Both the position numbers and the translations under genes were made by a program. The notes beneath the pieces are model-generated. The model was not told the DNA's origin and did not search any database. It was given only the letters and a program-made list of their open reading frames with translations. Positions 1 to 8,819 of a stretch of DNA of 64,000 nucleotides are shown in pieces. Source of the stretch: an uncultured Methanomethylovorans sp. (GTDB lineage: Archaea > Halobacteriota > Methanosarcinia > Methanosarcinales > Methanosarcinaceae); the NCBI RefSeq assembly GCF_963678545.1, contig NZ_OY782870.1, forward strand, positions 930,001-994,000, read 5' to 3'. How positions within the stretch are numbered: the first letter of the stretch is position 1; each line of letters begins with the position of its first letter.

Positions 1-33
1 TTCAAGAAGAGGAAAATCTTTTCTTATTGCTGG

Positions 34-53
34 TAGGTCGTACATGCGACCTA
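34..53 (-). terminator. Small perfect hairpin downstream of the first gene
   Basis: The arms TAGGTCG (34-40) and CGACCTA (47-53) pair perfectly around a 6-base loop. The hairpin lies about 30 bases beyond the stop codon of the small minus-strand gene at 86-241, so it may end that transcript. No T-run follows it on the minus strand, which makes a terminator role uncertain. Confidence 0.3.
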
Positions 54-85
54 ATATGCCAGCTTATAAAAAATAGTTTTGCAGG

Positions 86-241
86 CTATTTCGCCTGAAG
101 ACCACCGACCATGAAACGGTACAGGTCCACATCTTCTGGGTCAAGCCTGCCTCTGACGACTCCGCCTACCACTGTATAGCAACTAGTGGATGCACGGCGA
201 GAGTCTTTGTCCCTACTTTTATCTTCTATCTTTTTATTCAT
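86..241 (-). CDS. Small hypothetical protein, 51 aa
   Basis: A short charged protein of unknown function. The first third is rich in Lys, Asp, Arg and Ser; the second half (VVGGVVRGRLDPEDVDLYRF) looks folded. The ATG at 241 is chosen because a GAGGTG ribosome binding site lies just upstream of it, whereas the longer frame starting near 286 has none. There is no signal peptide or membrane segment. The next gene on the same strand is more than 570 bases upstream, so it is probably transcribed alone. I do not recognise a family. It counts as a gene only because of the good start site and the intact frame. Confidence 0.5.
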   Translation of the reverse strand: MNKKIEDKSRDKDSRRASTSCYTVVGGVVRGRLDPEDVDLYRFMVGGLQAK

Positions 242-813
242 ATTACACCTCATCTCTCTTTTTAGGCAGGGAAAGCCTCCAGACATTATTATTTACATAG
301 TAAACATATTTATTTGGTTTTGGCTCGCTAAACTTTCTATTTAGGCTTTATTATATAAATAGCTAACGCTATAGTGCTTGTAGTATACAGGCAAGAAGAT
401 ATTCTTTCATATCTTGTCATCTAATACAGTTACCGTAATCATTTTATCGTTACATTTACTATTATATTATCACTTTGGACGATTTTTCCATTGCTCGATG
501 ACACGTAGTCCCAATAAAAGTAACAGAATGAAAACTAGAAAATAAGTACCATATTTTGCATGGGTTCAGATGCACTGTAAGGAGTCTGAGGTTCTACAGA
601 CATTATATGCATCACTTATTATTGTTTTACATACTTCATATATTTGCTATTTGTAGCTACAAAAAGAACTAGTTTTCTTAAAGAGGATACCATTTTTCGA
701 GCCTAAAATATTTTCTAGGTAATTGCTATGGGACTCGATGGCTTGTCTTTTAATCACAAGTCTTAAAAGACACTGAAGGCTTTCAACAGTTATGGATTTT
801 TTGACGCTGTACA
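242..813. other. Long AT-rich intergenic region
   Basis: About 570 bases between the small gene and the antiporter. It holds the promoter of the small gene and the 3' end of the antiporter transcript. The only coding-like signal is a possible frameshifted small membrane protein at 470-603 (minus), listed separately. I saw no tRNA, CRISPR or insertion-sequence end. Confidence 0.5.
470..603 (-). pseudogene. Possible frameshifted small membrane protein
   Basis: Reading the minus strand from the ATG at 603 gives a polar start (MSVEPQTPYSASEP). After a change of frame near 550 the sequence reads YGTYFLVFILLLLLGL, then a basic tail ending ENQ-like/WKNRPK at the stop at 470-472. Together these would make a roughly 45-residue protein with one membrane helix followed by a positively charged end. 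A GTGAT site lies upstream of the ATG. A hydrophobic stretch can arise by chance in AT-rich DNA, so this is a weak call. Confidence 0.22.
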
Positions 814-2850
814 TTATTCAGCATCAATGATTTTTAGGTACTCTGATTTTTCTTCTGTTGAAGAGTATGCTATTATCAAGTTACCTTTAAAGAAAGAGGT
901 AATCAGTCTTGGCAGTATATGTAACATCGGATGCCATCCGGGAGTATTTCTTCGCGTGCTGATTGATATAATTAGTTCGTTAGGGGAGTCGTCTTTTGCA
1001 CGCAGCATATCGGTAAGGATTTTCCATCCCTCCAGAACTTCAAAGGTGATTGGAATATCTGGACAAAGTTTTTTGAACATTTTCTTATAGTTTGTCGGGT
1101 TATCCTTTACTACTAGAACTTTTACAGGTGCTGATGTACCTTCTGAGATTCTTTTTATTATGTCGACAACATGGTATAATCCTCCATTGTGATCGATACC
1201 ATATGGTATTATAATGGTGATGTTCTGTGTGTTGCAGAGGGGCTGTTTTATCATTGAGACAAGGACAAGTTTCTCAGTTCCGCGCAGTAACTGATCAGTG
1301 ATCGACCCAATCACACTTTCCTTTGGAGAATGCACGCCATCCCAACCTATCAAAATAGTTGATATTCGGTTTTCAATGACTGCTTTCATTATTCCATAGG
1401 CTATATTATAATCAATCCGTACATGGGTTTTTACCGGAACCTCAGCACATGCGGCATAGTTTATGGTCTCATGAAGCATCTTTTCTGCTTCAATCACCTT
1501 TTTCTCGGAGTTGATTGCGTCGTACTTTACTACAGAAAGCACGTGCAACGGCTCATCAGACTTCCTCTCTCTTATCATAAGAGCTAGGTCCATTAAGAGC
1601 TGCTTGTATGTTGATTCTGTTGAAAATGGAATAATAATACGGAGGGATTCTTTTGCAGGATCATATGTTGATTTATCTTCAAAAGCAACTCTGCTGCCAT
1701 ACTTTTCGACAATCTGAGGACTTATTATTCCCACAACAAGTATCATCATAACTACGGCATTTACCATATCTTCATCAAAAAGGCCGGCTTCAAAGGCAAT
1801 TAATACAATTGCAAGGGCTGCTGCAGCATGGCCTATCGACAATCCGAACATGCTTATTATCTGATTTGTTCTGTATTTGTAGGCAAGGCCCGTAACCCAT
1901 GCAGCGCCAAGCTTCGTTGTGAACATAATAAATATCATCCAGAATGCCAATATGAAGTGTTTTCCACCTTCAAAGAATGAATGGATATTTGTCAGCATAC
2001 CAACTGAAAGAAGGAAGAAAGGTATGAATAGAGCATTTCCCACGAATTCTATTCTATTCATAAGAGGACTGTTGTTTGGGATTAGTCTATTAAGCAAAAG
2101 GCCAGCAAGAAATGCTCCAATGATGGGTTCAAAACCTGCTATTTTTGCAAGATATGCTACAATAAAAACTACAGCTAGTACGAAAAGGAATTCAAAATAA
2201 CTTTCATCCGTAAGATTACTAAAGAACCATCTGGCAATGCGGGGTACGGTAAACCATGATCCTATAAATAACACTATTAGTCCTAGTCCAAGCTTAATCC
2301 AAAAGAAGGTTCCAAGGCTCCCTTCAAGAGAAGATAGCACGACCGCAAGGACCATTAAGGCTAGTGTTTCAGCAAGCATTGTGCCACCAATGGTCGCTGT
2401 GATAGCTTCGTTGTTAACTATGCCAAGTCTCTTGATAACTGGATATGCAAGCAAAGTTTGTGAGGCGACCACTGCAGCAAAAAGCAGAGCTTCGGGGAAA
2501 GAGAGGTTTAATATATAATACCCTATGGCAGTTCCTGTAACTTGCGGTATTAGAAATGAGAGTACCCCAAAGGTCAGACTTCGATCTATCTTCTCGATGA
2601 ACTTGTTAATATTGACCTCTAGGCCTGTTACGAACATCAGGTACACAATACCTATCTCTTCGAGAAGTATGATTGTTTCACTACGATCCAATATATGCAA
2701 TGCATTGGGTCCTATAAGGGCACCAGTAAGGATTATTCCTATCATCCCTGGAAGCTTGAATAATTTAAAAAGAAGAGGCGCTATGAGGAACACCAACATG
2801 GCCAGTGCGAATATCAGTACTGGCTCATGTATGGGAATTCCAGGGAACAT
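814..2850 (-). CDS. CPA2-family sodium/proton antiporter with C-terminal UspA-like region
   Basis: An integral membrane cation/proton antiporter of the KefB/NapA type (CPA2, Na_H_Exchanger domain). Residues about 1-390 contain roughly 12 hydrophobic segments, including the GIILTGALIGPNALHIL segment typical of this family. The remaining 290 residues are soluble and resemble two universal-stress-protein (UspA) modules, which in related proteins sit in the cytoplasm and are thought to sense nucleotides or stress. The start is placed at the ATG at 2850, preceded by GAGAGTG, rather than at an upstream TTG. In a methanogen that exports sodium through Mtr, a role in sodium/proton balance is reasonable, but the transported ion cannot be read from the sequence. 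It stands alone, with long intergenic regions on both sides. Confidence 0.85.
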   Translation of the reverse strand: MFPGIPIHEPVLIFALAMLVFLIAPLLFKLFKLPGMIGIILTGALIGPNALHILDRSETIILLEEIGIVYLMFVTGLEVNINKFIEKIDRSLTFGVLSFLIPQVTGTAIGYYILNLSFPEALLFAAVVASQTLLAYPVIKRLGIVNNEAITATIGGTMLAETLALMVLAVVLSSLEGSLGTFFWIKLGLGLIVLFIGSWFTVPRIARWFFSNLTDESYFEFLFVLAVVFIVAYLAKIAGFEPIIGAFLAGLLLNRLIPNNSPLMNRIEFVGNALFIPFFLLSVGMLTNIHSFFEGGKHFILAFWMIFIMFTTKLGAAWVTGLAYKYRTNQIISMFGLSIGHAAAALAIVLIAFEAGLFDEDMVNAVVMMILVVGIISPQIVEKYGSRVAFEDKSTYDPAKESLRIIIPFSTESTYKQLLMDLALMIRERKSDEPLHVLSVVKYDAINSEKKVIEAEKMLHETINYAACAEVPVKTHVRIDYNIAYGIMKAVIENRISTILIGWDGVHSPKESVIGSITDQLLRGTEKLVLVSMIKQPLCNTQNITIIIPYGIDHNGGLYHVVDIIKRISEGTSAPVKVLVVKDNPTNYKKMFKKLCPDIPITFEVLEGWKILTDMLRAKDDSPNELIISISTRRNTPGWHPMLHILPRLITSFFKGNLIIAYSSTEEKSEYLKIIDAE

Positions 2851-3377
2851 GTTCACTCTCAATATTATATGTACTTTTCAAATGCTCTATCTAAGAAACA
2901 ATACCTCATACTTAATTTATAATGGCACTTTTTACTAAATATATTCATCTATTATGAGGCGAAGTTTGCTATTTTGATAGTTCTCATGCGTACAGTTACT
3001 AGAACTATATTCTGTTACTTTGTTTTGGTTCTGTGTCATTGACCTATTAAAACATCGATGTAAGTATTTTTATATTATTACTAACTCCCTCCGTTACGGT
3101 AAAGATGTACTTATTTTCTATCATTAGTTGCAGTAATGGTGCTTCTTGAGTTACTATTTTAGCTAGATTTTCTATTTTTCAGTGTCATTTATGTTTGCGT
3201 CACAACAAATTATTACTCAGTACTCCGCAAGTGTTATAATGTCAGAATACTCGGGTATGTCAGAAACTATATTTGGTTACTTGCAAAATAATCTAGTTAT
3301 AATATGAGTGACTTTATGTGAGGGCCACAACATTATCGTCGTAAAGCATATAATACATGCAGGAGAGTTTCGCTATA
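2851..3377. other. Divergent intergenic region between antiporter and ycaO
   Basis: About 525 AT-rich bases holding the promoters of two divergent genes. I found no convincing open frame, RNA gene or strong hairpin on either strand. A TATA-like stretch (TTTATATT, near 3068) is visible, but I cannot assign it to a start. Confidence 0.4.
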
Positions 3378-4655
3378 ATGCCCGAGATCATCATAGACAA
3401 ATCACTTACCTATATTGAGGGAACTCAGCGTGTCTTCACGGAAGAGGAAACCCTTCAAAGAGTTCAGCCACTGCTCAAAGATATTGGGGTTACTCGTATT
3501 GCCAATATCACAGACCTTGACAGAATAGGCATACCTGTATTTTCCAGCATAAGGCCTAGTGCAGCGGAAGGTGCCATCTCCGTATACTCTGGAAAGGGGA
3601 CGAATGAGACGCAAGCGCGTATATCTGCAATAATGGAAAGCTTTGAGCGATGTCTTGCAGAGCGCAGTGGCATAAACAAAGATGTTCAGGAGAATATAGC
3701 TTCTCAAGAGTTCATAGAGACTCCCGAAATCGCCAGTGTGAGTTACAATATAATCGAGCCACATTCACTTCTGCTGCCCGAAAAACTAATGCCTTCCTCT
3801 CGTATCGAATGGACTACTGGCTGGGACCTGCTGAAGAAAAAAGAGGTCTTAGTACCCACTAATTCTGTATATCATCCTTACGATGCACCCGGAATATCTG
3901 TAAAGCTTTTCCGTACCAATACTAATGGACTTGCTGCTGGTAATACTATTGAAGAAGCTATTTATCATGGGCTATTGGAGGTCTTGGAAAGGGATGCCCT
4001 TAGCAGTGCAGAGTTCAACCGTTTCCCTGGAAAAGAGATCGTACTTACAGAAGATGATGGCGAGAACTACAGGCTTGTGCAAGCATGCAAAGAGGCTGGT
4101 ATTGATGTCAAGTTATGGCTGTTGTTCCATGACTCCGGTGTTCCTACAGTAGTGGCTGCAATGGATGATGTGCAGCTGAAAGACCCTGCACTGCTTGTAA
4201 TGGGTGCCGGTTCACATCTTGATCCTTCTATAGCTGTGAGGAGGGCTATTACTGAAGCTGCTCAATCAAGAGTGGTGCAGATCCACGGTGCAAGAGAGGA
4301 TACAGAACGGGAAAAATTCGTAAGAGATATCGGCTACGATCGTATTAAACGCATGAACAGGTACTGGTATGAAGAAGGGGAAAAAATAAATCTTTCTGGC
4401 ATTAATGATCTGTCTACAAATCGTCCTTCCACTAACATTGCTATTTTACTTGATAAGATAGGTAATGCAGCTGAACATGCGGTAGTTGTTGATCTGTCTC
4501 GGGAAAGTGTGGGTGTACCAGTAGTAAGAGTTATAGTGCCTACATTTGAGCTTTATACCATAGATCGTGAACGTATGGGTAGTCGGCTCAAGATGTCTCC
4601 CAGAAAAAAACTGCCTTCTGAGGAGAGGCCCTGGAAGAGGAGAATGGTCAATTGA
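3378..4655 (+). CDS. ycaO: YcaO-type protein, McrA-glycine thioamidation
   Basis: A YcaO-domain ATP-dependent enzyme of about 425 residues. YcaO proteins activate a backbone amide by phosphorylation. In methanogens the YcaO next to TfuA converts a conserved glycine of methyl-CoM reductase subunit McrA to thioglycine. The family-typical central region IMESFERCLAER and the later GLLEVLERDA segment carry acidic ATP/Mg-binding residues. The start is set at the ATG at 3378 (MPEIIIDK), which has GGAG upstream; the in-frame ATG at 3357 has no ribosome binding site. The stop overlaps the start of tfuA (TGATG), so the two are translationally coupled. The assignment to McrA rather than another peptide rests on this pairing and on the host type; mcrA itself is not in the window. 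Confidence 0.9.
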   Translation: MPEIIIDKSLTYIEGTQRVFTEEETLQRVQPLLKDIGVTRIANITDLDRIGIPVFSSIRPSAAEGAISVYSGKGTNETQARISAIMESFERCLAERSGINKDVQENIASQEFIETPEIASVSYNIIEPHSLLLPEKLMPSSRIEWTTGWDLLKKKEVLVPTNSVYHPYDAPGISVKLFRTNTNGLAAGNTIEEAIYHGLLEVLERDALSSAEFNRFPGKEIVLTEDDGENYRLVQACKEAGIDVKLWLLFHDSGVPTVVAAMDDVQLKDPALLVMGAGSHLDPSIAVRRAITEAAQSRVVQIHGAREDTEREKFVRDIGYDRIKRMNRYWYEEGEKINLSGINDLSTNRPSTNIAILLDKIGNAAEHAVVVDLSRESVGVPVVRVIVPTFELYTIDRERMGSRLKMSPRKKLPSEERPWKRRMVN

Positions 4656-5314
4656 TGGATGATAAAAAGATCGTAGTTTTCACAGGCACCAGCATAAGCT
4701 ATAGTGAAGCAAGGGGTGTGCTGGATGCTACATACAGGCCACCTATTTTCAGAGGAAATATGGATCAGGTGCTTTGGGAAGGGTACAGGATCGTCGGAAT
4801 AATAGACGGCATTTTCTTTAACAGGGCAGCTGTTGCCCATAAGGAAATCCTCAGGGCTCTTGATTCGGGGGTTAAAGTTATCGGAGGTGGCAGCATGGGG
4901 GCTTTGAGGGCATCTGAACTTGATGTGCATGGCATGATAGGTGTGGGTAGGATATATGGGTGGTACAGGGATGGTGTCCTCGAGGACGATGATGAAGTTG
5001 CTGTTGCCACGAACCCCGATACTTTTGAGCCGGTATCTGTTCCTATGGTAAACATACGCGAGACGCTAAAAGCTGCGTGTAAAGAAGGCATTATTACCAC
5101 AGCTGAATGTAATCAGCTAACTGGCATAGCTAAGAAGACTCAGTATGGGCAGAGAAGCTATCTTGGCATGGTGCGAGATGGAATGAAAGTCGGGATGCTT
5201 TCTGAAGATGTGGGGAAAACACTGCTGGACTATTGTCGTAACCATGAGGCAGATGTTAAAAAAGAAGATGCTATCATGGTATTGAATAAAATTAAAGAAA
5301 TAGTAAATGATTAA
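4655..5314 (+). CDS. tfuA: TfuA-like protein, partner of YcaO in McrA thioglycine formation
   Basis: A TfuA-domain protein of 219 residues that opens with a FTGTSISYSEAR segment followed by a GGSMGALRASEL motif, both characteristic of the family. TfuA is thought to help YcaO deliver sulfur to the amide during thioamidation; its exact chemistry is unsettled. The ATG at 4655 overlaps the YcaO stop by one base, with GGAG upstream inside ycaO, indicating coupling. A TTG three bases upstream is less likely. The 3' end overlaps the convergent metal-permease gene by four bases, so the two transcripts must run into each other. Confidence 0.88.
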   Translation: MDDKKIVVFTGTSISYSEARGVLDATYRPPIFRGNMDQVLWEGYRIVGIIDGIFFNRAAVAHKEILRALDSGVKVIGGGSMGALRASELDVHGMIGVGRIYGWYRDGVLEDDDEVAVATNPDTFEPVSVPMVNIRETLKAACKEGIITTAECNQLTGIAKKTQYGQRSYLGMVRDGMKVGMLSEDVGKTLLDYCRNHEADVKKEDAIMVLNKIKEIVND

Positions 5315-6126
5315 GCATGTACCTTCTTTTTTATACCATCATACATAAAATGGATTATATATACTGCTGACATCACAAGGATTATAGTGGCACCTGATGG
5401 TATGTCCAGAGTATAGGATAGGATTAGTCCCATTATACTGAACAATGCTCCAAAGAAGATGGATAAGTACATCATATTGCGCAAGTTATGTGTATAATGT
5501 GCGCTCAGGCTGGCTGGCATTGTAAGCAAAGCTATGATAAGGATTATGCCTACTACTTTGATGAGCAACACAATGGTAAGGGCTATGAGGCATAAAAGCA
5601 GCAGATACATGCGTTCCACTGCAACTCCTATTACAGATGCAAATTCCTCATCGAAGCATATGGCCATGAACTCTTTGTAAAATACATATACTATGACCAC
5701 TATGAGGGCATTAAGTGCAACCATTATATATAGGTCGGATGTGGAAACGGTCAGTATATTTCCAAAAAGGTAGGTCATTAAATCGGGTGCATAGCCAGGT
5801 GTCAGGTTTATGAAAATAATGCCTAGTGCCATTCCCAGGGACCACAGTATACTAGTAGCAGTATCTTCTGACACTTTTGAACGCTTACTTACAAGTCCCA
5901 TAACCACAGCAGAAAGCAGGCTGAATGGTATAAGGCCATATAAGGGATTAATTCCAAGGAAATAACCAAGGCCAACCCCGCCAAATGAAGCATGAGTGAT
6001 TCCTCCACTGAGGGAGGCTATCTTTTTCACAACTACATAAACACCTATAATCCCACAGGCGATACTTGCAAGGATGGCAGTGAGGAGGGCGTTCCTCATA
6101 AAATCATACTGAAGAACCTCAAACAT
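5311..6126 (-). CDS. Metal ABC transporter permease, ZnuB/MntB type
   Basis: A 271-residue membrane permease of the ABC-3 family, with about eight hydrophobic segments. The GGITHASFGGVGLGYFLG region near residues 35-55 is the conserved start of this family. It should form the membrane channel for import of zinc or manganese together with the ATPase and binding protein encoded just upstream. The ATG follows AGGTAAC and lies 12 bases after the ATPase stop. Metal specificity cannot be decided from the permease. Its last codons overlap the end of tfuA on the other strand. Confidence 0.88.
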   Translation of the reverse strand: MFEVLQYDFMRNALLTAILASIACGIIGVYVVVKKIASLSGGITHASFGGVGLGYFLGINPLYGLIPFSLLSAVVMGLVSKRSKVSEDTATSILWSLGMALGIIFINLTPGYAPDLMTYLFGNILTVSTSDLYIMVALNALIVVIVYVFYKEFMAICFDEEFASVIGVAVERMYLLLLCLIALTIVLLIKVVGIILIIALLTMPASLSAHYTHNLRNMMYLSIFFGALFSIMGLILSYTLDIPSGATIILVMSAVYIIHFMYDGIKKKVHA

Positions 6127-6138
6127 GTTTTTGTTACC

Positions 6139-6888
6139 TCAATGTATCTTAAGCACTCTGTGTGGCATTCCATGTGCAAGCATTTCCACAGGGCATACAT
6201 AAGCAGCTTCAAGGTCCTCAGGACTTAACTCCTTTGAGTTATGATAATGTAACTTTCTATTAAGGCATGCTACTTTGTCCACGTATATAGAAATTGCACT
6301 TATGTCGTGGGAAACCATAATGATGGCTATATGCTGTTTTAGTTCCTTCAGCAGTTCGTAGAACTCTTTTTGCATGACAGAGTCTACTCCTGTTGCGGGT
6401 TCATCAAGGATAAGAAGCTTTGGATCAGTGACAAGGGATCTGGCAATAAATACTCTCTGGCGTTGTCCACCGGATAGTTCACTTATCTGACGGTCTTTAA
6501 ATTCAAGCATTTTAACTTTCTTCAAAGCCTCACGTGCAGCTTCATAATCTTTTTCACCATATTTCCTTAATGGGCCCACATTGTTCATGCGTCCCATCAA
6601 GACAACTTCCCATACGCTGATAGGAAATGTAAGATTGAAGGAGGCATACTGGGGCACATACCCTACATACTTGCGTGTTTTCTCCGGTTTATCACCCAAA
6701 AGTTTCACAACCCCTTCTTCAGGGGTTATGAGGCCGAGGATCACCTTAAGAAGTGTACTTTTTCCTCCTCCGTTGGGCCCAATGATGCCCAGGAAATCCT
6801 TGTCATGTACTGTAAGGTTTACATCTTCCAGTACAGTGACATTACCATAGTTCACCCATACATTTTGAAGTTCTATGACCTCTATCAT
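6139..6888 (-). CDS. Metal ABC transporter ATP-binding protein, ZnuC/MntA type
   Basis: A 249-residue ABC ATPase that powers metal import from the cytoplasmic side. Walker A is GPNGGGKST (residues 37-45), the signature LSGGQ is at 138-142 and Walker B with the catalytic Glu (LLILDEP) is at 158-164, so all catalytic parts are present. The C-terminal 30 residues carry several His and one Cys (VCPVEMLAHGMPH), as often seen in zinc-type ATPases. The start codon follows directly on the stop of the binding-protein gene (TAAATG), indicating one operon: regulator, binding protein, ATPase, permease. Confidence 0.9.
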   Translation of the reverse strand: MIEVIELQNVWVNYGNVTVLEDVNLTVHDKDFLGIIGPNGGGKSTLLKVILGLITPEEGVVKLLGDKPEKTRKYVGYVPQYASFNLTFPISVWEVVLMGRMNNVGPLRKYGEKDYEAAREALKKVKMLEFKDRQISELSGGQRQRVFIARSLVTDPKLLILDEPATGVDSVMQKEFYELLKELKQHIAIIMVSHDISAISIYVDKVACLNRKLHYHNSKELSPEDLEAAYVCPVEMLAHGMPHRVLKIH

Positions 6889-7788
6889 TTATGCCAGTCC
6901 TTTTGCAAATGCACTAGAAACCCTATCCAAGTTATCTATATAATCCTTTGCAAGTGGATCTACTTCTACAACCTCTCCACCTATTTGATCTGCAATTGTC
7001 TTTGCGCTTGCTGTGCTAAACCCACTTTGCACAAAGATTACTTTTATTCCTTTTTCTTTAGCTTCATCTATGAGTTTTTGCATGTCCTGTGGACTTGGTT
7101 CCTTGCCTTGTACTTCTACAGCAATCTCATTCAAGCCATAGTCCTTCGCGAGATATGCCCATGCAGGATGGTATACCATAAAACTAGTTCCTTCTTTTCC
7201 TGCAAGTGCAGTTTTCAGTTTTGTATCTGCTTCATCCAGCTTGGCAATATAGCTATCATAATTCTGTTTGTATGTTGTTTCATTATCCGGATCTATGGAT
7301 ACAAGCCCATCATATATGCTTTTCACCATTACTTTTGCATTCAGAGGTGAAGTCCATACATGAGGATCTGCACCAGTATCTCCATCAGGATCATTTTCAA
7401 TCATTATTTGTTTGATGCCTGCAGAAGAATTAACTACTAGCATTTTAGAATTAATTGAAATTAATTTGTCCATCCATACAGTTTCGAAGGAAAGGCCCGA
7501 TCCAACTTTTACATACATTTGAGCATTACTCAGGTTTTTGAGTTGGCTTGGCGTAGGCTCGTAAGAATGAGGGTCAGAACCGGGGGGGACCATCACTACG
7601 GTTTTGACATTGTTTCCTCCTATCTGTTCCACAAATTCTGCTTGAGGGAGGATACTTACTGCAACTATCAGTTTGTCGCTGGAAGCTTCTGTTTCCGTAG
7701 GGTCTTTCTGCACTTTTTCAGTACATCCGCTAAACAGCAATATGGCGCATATTGCGAAGATTACTAATGGTTTTATTAATTTGTTCAT
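6889..7788 (-). CDS. Metal-binding lipoprotein of ABC transporter, ZnuA family
   Basis: A 299-residue substrate-binding protein of the cluster A-1 (ZnuA/TroA/PsaA) family. The signal peptide ends in a lipobox FSGC with Cys22 as likely lipidated anchor. Candidate metal ligands are His74 (DPHSYEP), His143 (DPHVWTS), a His near 207 (VYHPAWAYL) and an acidic residue near the end. Three His ligands fit zinc or manganese. The family's usual His-rich loop is short here, replaced by an acidic stretch (ENDPDGDTGAD). The ATG has a strong AGAGGTGGAG upstream. It is the first transporter gene after the regulator, 89 bases downstream of it. Confidence 0.88.
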   Translation of the reverse strand: MNKLIKPLVIFAICAILLFSGCTEKVQKDPTETEASSDKLIVAVSILPQAEFVEQIGGNNVKTVVMVPPGSDPHSYEPTPSQLKNLSNAQMYVKVGSGLSFETVWMDKLISINSKMLVVNSSAGIKQIMIENDPDGDTGADPHVWTSPLNAKVMVKSIYDGLVSIDPDNETTYKQNYDSYIAKLDEADTKLKTALAGKEGTSFMVYHPAWAYLAKDYGLNEIAVEVQGKEPSPQDMQKLIDEAKEKGIKVIFVQSGFSTASAKTIADQIGGEVVEVDPLAKDYIDNLDRVSSAFAKGLA

Positions 7789-7805
7789 ACTCCACCTCTT
7801 ATTTT

Positions 7806-7823
7806 TGTTCAGTTATGTTCAGT
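7806..7823. promoter_or_regulatory. Tandem 8-bp direct repeat upstream of the metal-binding protein gene
   Basis: TGTTCAGT occurs at 7806-7813 and again at 7816-7823, exactly one helical turn apart, about 20 bases before the start codon of the metal-binding protein. This spacing suits two protein-binding half-sites on one face of DNA. Linking it to the neighbouring DtxR-type regulator is inference. Confidence 0.3.
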
Positions 7824-7877
7824 ATGTCCAAAAAAGTTGGATACACACCAACATCGTGTGACAAAAAATATACACTT

Positions 7878-8324
7878 TTAGAAAATCTCTCCTATCTTGC
7901 ATGACCCGTGTGGTATCTTTCCACAGACACTTACAGTAGGATGTCCCATTGAGGCACATATCTTTTCAATCGCATCTTTAGAAACATAAGCTTCGAATCT
8001 GGACACCTCATGGCATGATTCTTCGGCAGAAAGTCCATAATGTGTTAGAAGAAGGCTTAAAATGTTATGTCTGTGGATAAGGAACTGTGCATATTCTTTA
8101 CCCTTTTCTGTTAACCGTACTCCTCTGTATGGTACATGGTCCACATATCCTTGGGATGCAAGATCTCCCAGAGTCTTTGTTGTTGTAGATGGGTCTACAT
8201 TGAGTTCGGAAGATATGTCAGTTGTACGTACTGTTTCATCTCTTTTAAGAAGGAACTTTAGGTAATCAACTTTCCTTGGGGATACTTCCAGTCCTGTAAA
8301 ACATTCCATGTATTCTTGTAGCAA
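7878..8324 (-). CDS. DtxR/MntR-family metal-dependent transcriptional regulator
   Basis: A 148-residue metal-responsive repressor. Residues about 15-70 form the winged helix-turn-helix (RKVDYLKFLLKRDETVRTTDISSEL and following), and residues 75-140 the dimerisation and metal-binding domain, with the expected His/Glu/Cys cluster (HRHNILSLLL, ESCHEVSRFE). It lacks the C-terminal SH3-like domain of DtxR, as short MntR-type members do. The ending HGSCKIGEIF supplies a further Cys. It lies directly upstream of the metal transporter on the same strand and is the obvious candidate to control it. A dyad just upstream of its own start suggests autoregulation. Confidence 0.85.
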   Translation of the reverse strand: MLQEYMECFTGLEVSPRKVDYLKFLLKRDETVRTTDISSELNVDPSTTTKTLGDLASQGYVDHVPYRGVRLTEKGKEYAQFLIHRHNILSLLLTHYGLSAEESCHEVSRFEAYVSKDAIEKICASMGHPTVSVCGKIPHGSCKIGEIF

Positions 8325-8343
8325 ATAAGCTTTATTTAACTTT

Positions 8344-8360
8344 TTTGATGTGATGTCAAA
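8344..8360. promoter_or_regulatory. Candidate operator of the DtxR-type regulator
   Basis: A 17-bp imperfect dyad, TTTGATGTGATGTCAAA, about 20 bases upstream of the regulator's ATG. The outer TTTGA/TCAAA arms are perfect. Size and arms resemble operators of MntR/TroR-type repressors, which makes autoregulation plausible. Confidence 0.4.
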
Positions 8361-8819
8361 TTAAGCATTTATCTTTGATCATGTTTCTAACCATGGCTCA
8401 ACATAATAACTACTTTTGATAATCTGAGTTTAAGCGTGGTATACAAAGGCCTGAAAAAACAATATGAATAAAGTGTTTTTATATAGCTCCAATTAAGTTG
8501 GTATTATCGCAAAAATGTATTCATTTCCTACATTCTGTATGGGAATAAAGGAGGCAAGTGAAAGAAAAACTTTTTCTTTTCTTCTCACTTTCTCCATCCT
8601 GTCTTTTCATGCACAAAAGGGGAGTATATAGACCGCCAGATGATTAAAGGTGTTTTTTGCTCAACAATTTTAATGAATGTTTTAGTAAGTACGTGCTCCC
8701 TGTATATGAAATGCAAATGGTTTTACTCTGGTGATAAATCTAAGGCTTTTGGAGCATATACTAAAAATATACTCTGTTTTGGTGTATTTTCAAACATGTT
8801 ACGCGCGAATAGCGTCTAA
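8361..8819. other. Intergenic region with a possible small transcript
   Basis: About 460 bases without a clear gene. It holds a TATA-like TTTTTATATA (8476-8485) and, some 65-110 bases downstream, a strong hairpin (8550-8595, listed separately). A 29-codon frame starting with GTG at 8559 behind GGAGG runs through the hairpin, but its composition is not convincing. The remainder may be the eroded 5' part of the pseudogene at 8820-9379. Confidence 0.4.
8550..8595 (+). other. Long hairpin, possible small RNA or attenuator
   Basis: The arms AAGTGAAAGAAAAA (8556-8569) and TTTTCTTCTCACTT (8577-8590) pair over 14 positions with one mismatch. The pairing extends outward with GGAG (8550-8553) to CTCC (8592-8595). 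It follows a TATA-like element at 8476-8485 at a distance that would place it within a short transcript. The GGAGG lies in the outer stem, so folding would hide a ribosome binding site. Confidence 0.35.

Noticed and set aside
6805..7350. Plus-strand open frame of 181 codons
   Set aside because: It is antisense to the metal transporter genes and extremely rich in Cys, Tyr and Phe, typical of a shadow frame.
8559..8649. 29-codon frame behind GGAGG
   Set aside because: The ribosome binding site lies in a strong hairpin and the peptide looks random; I keep the hairpin rather than a gene.
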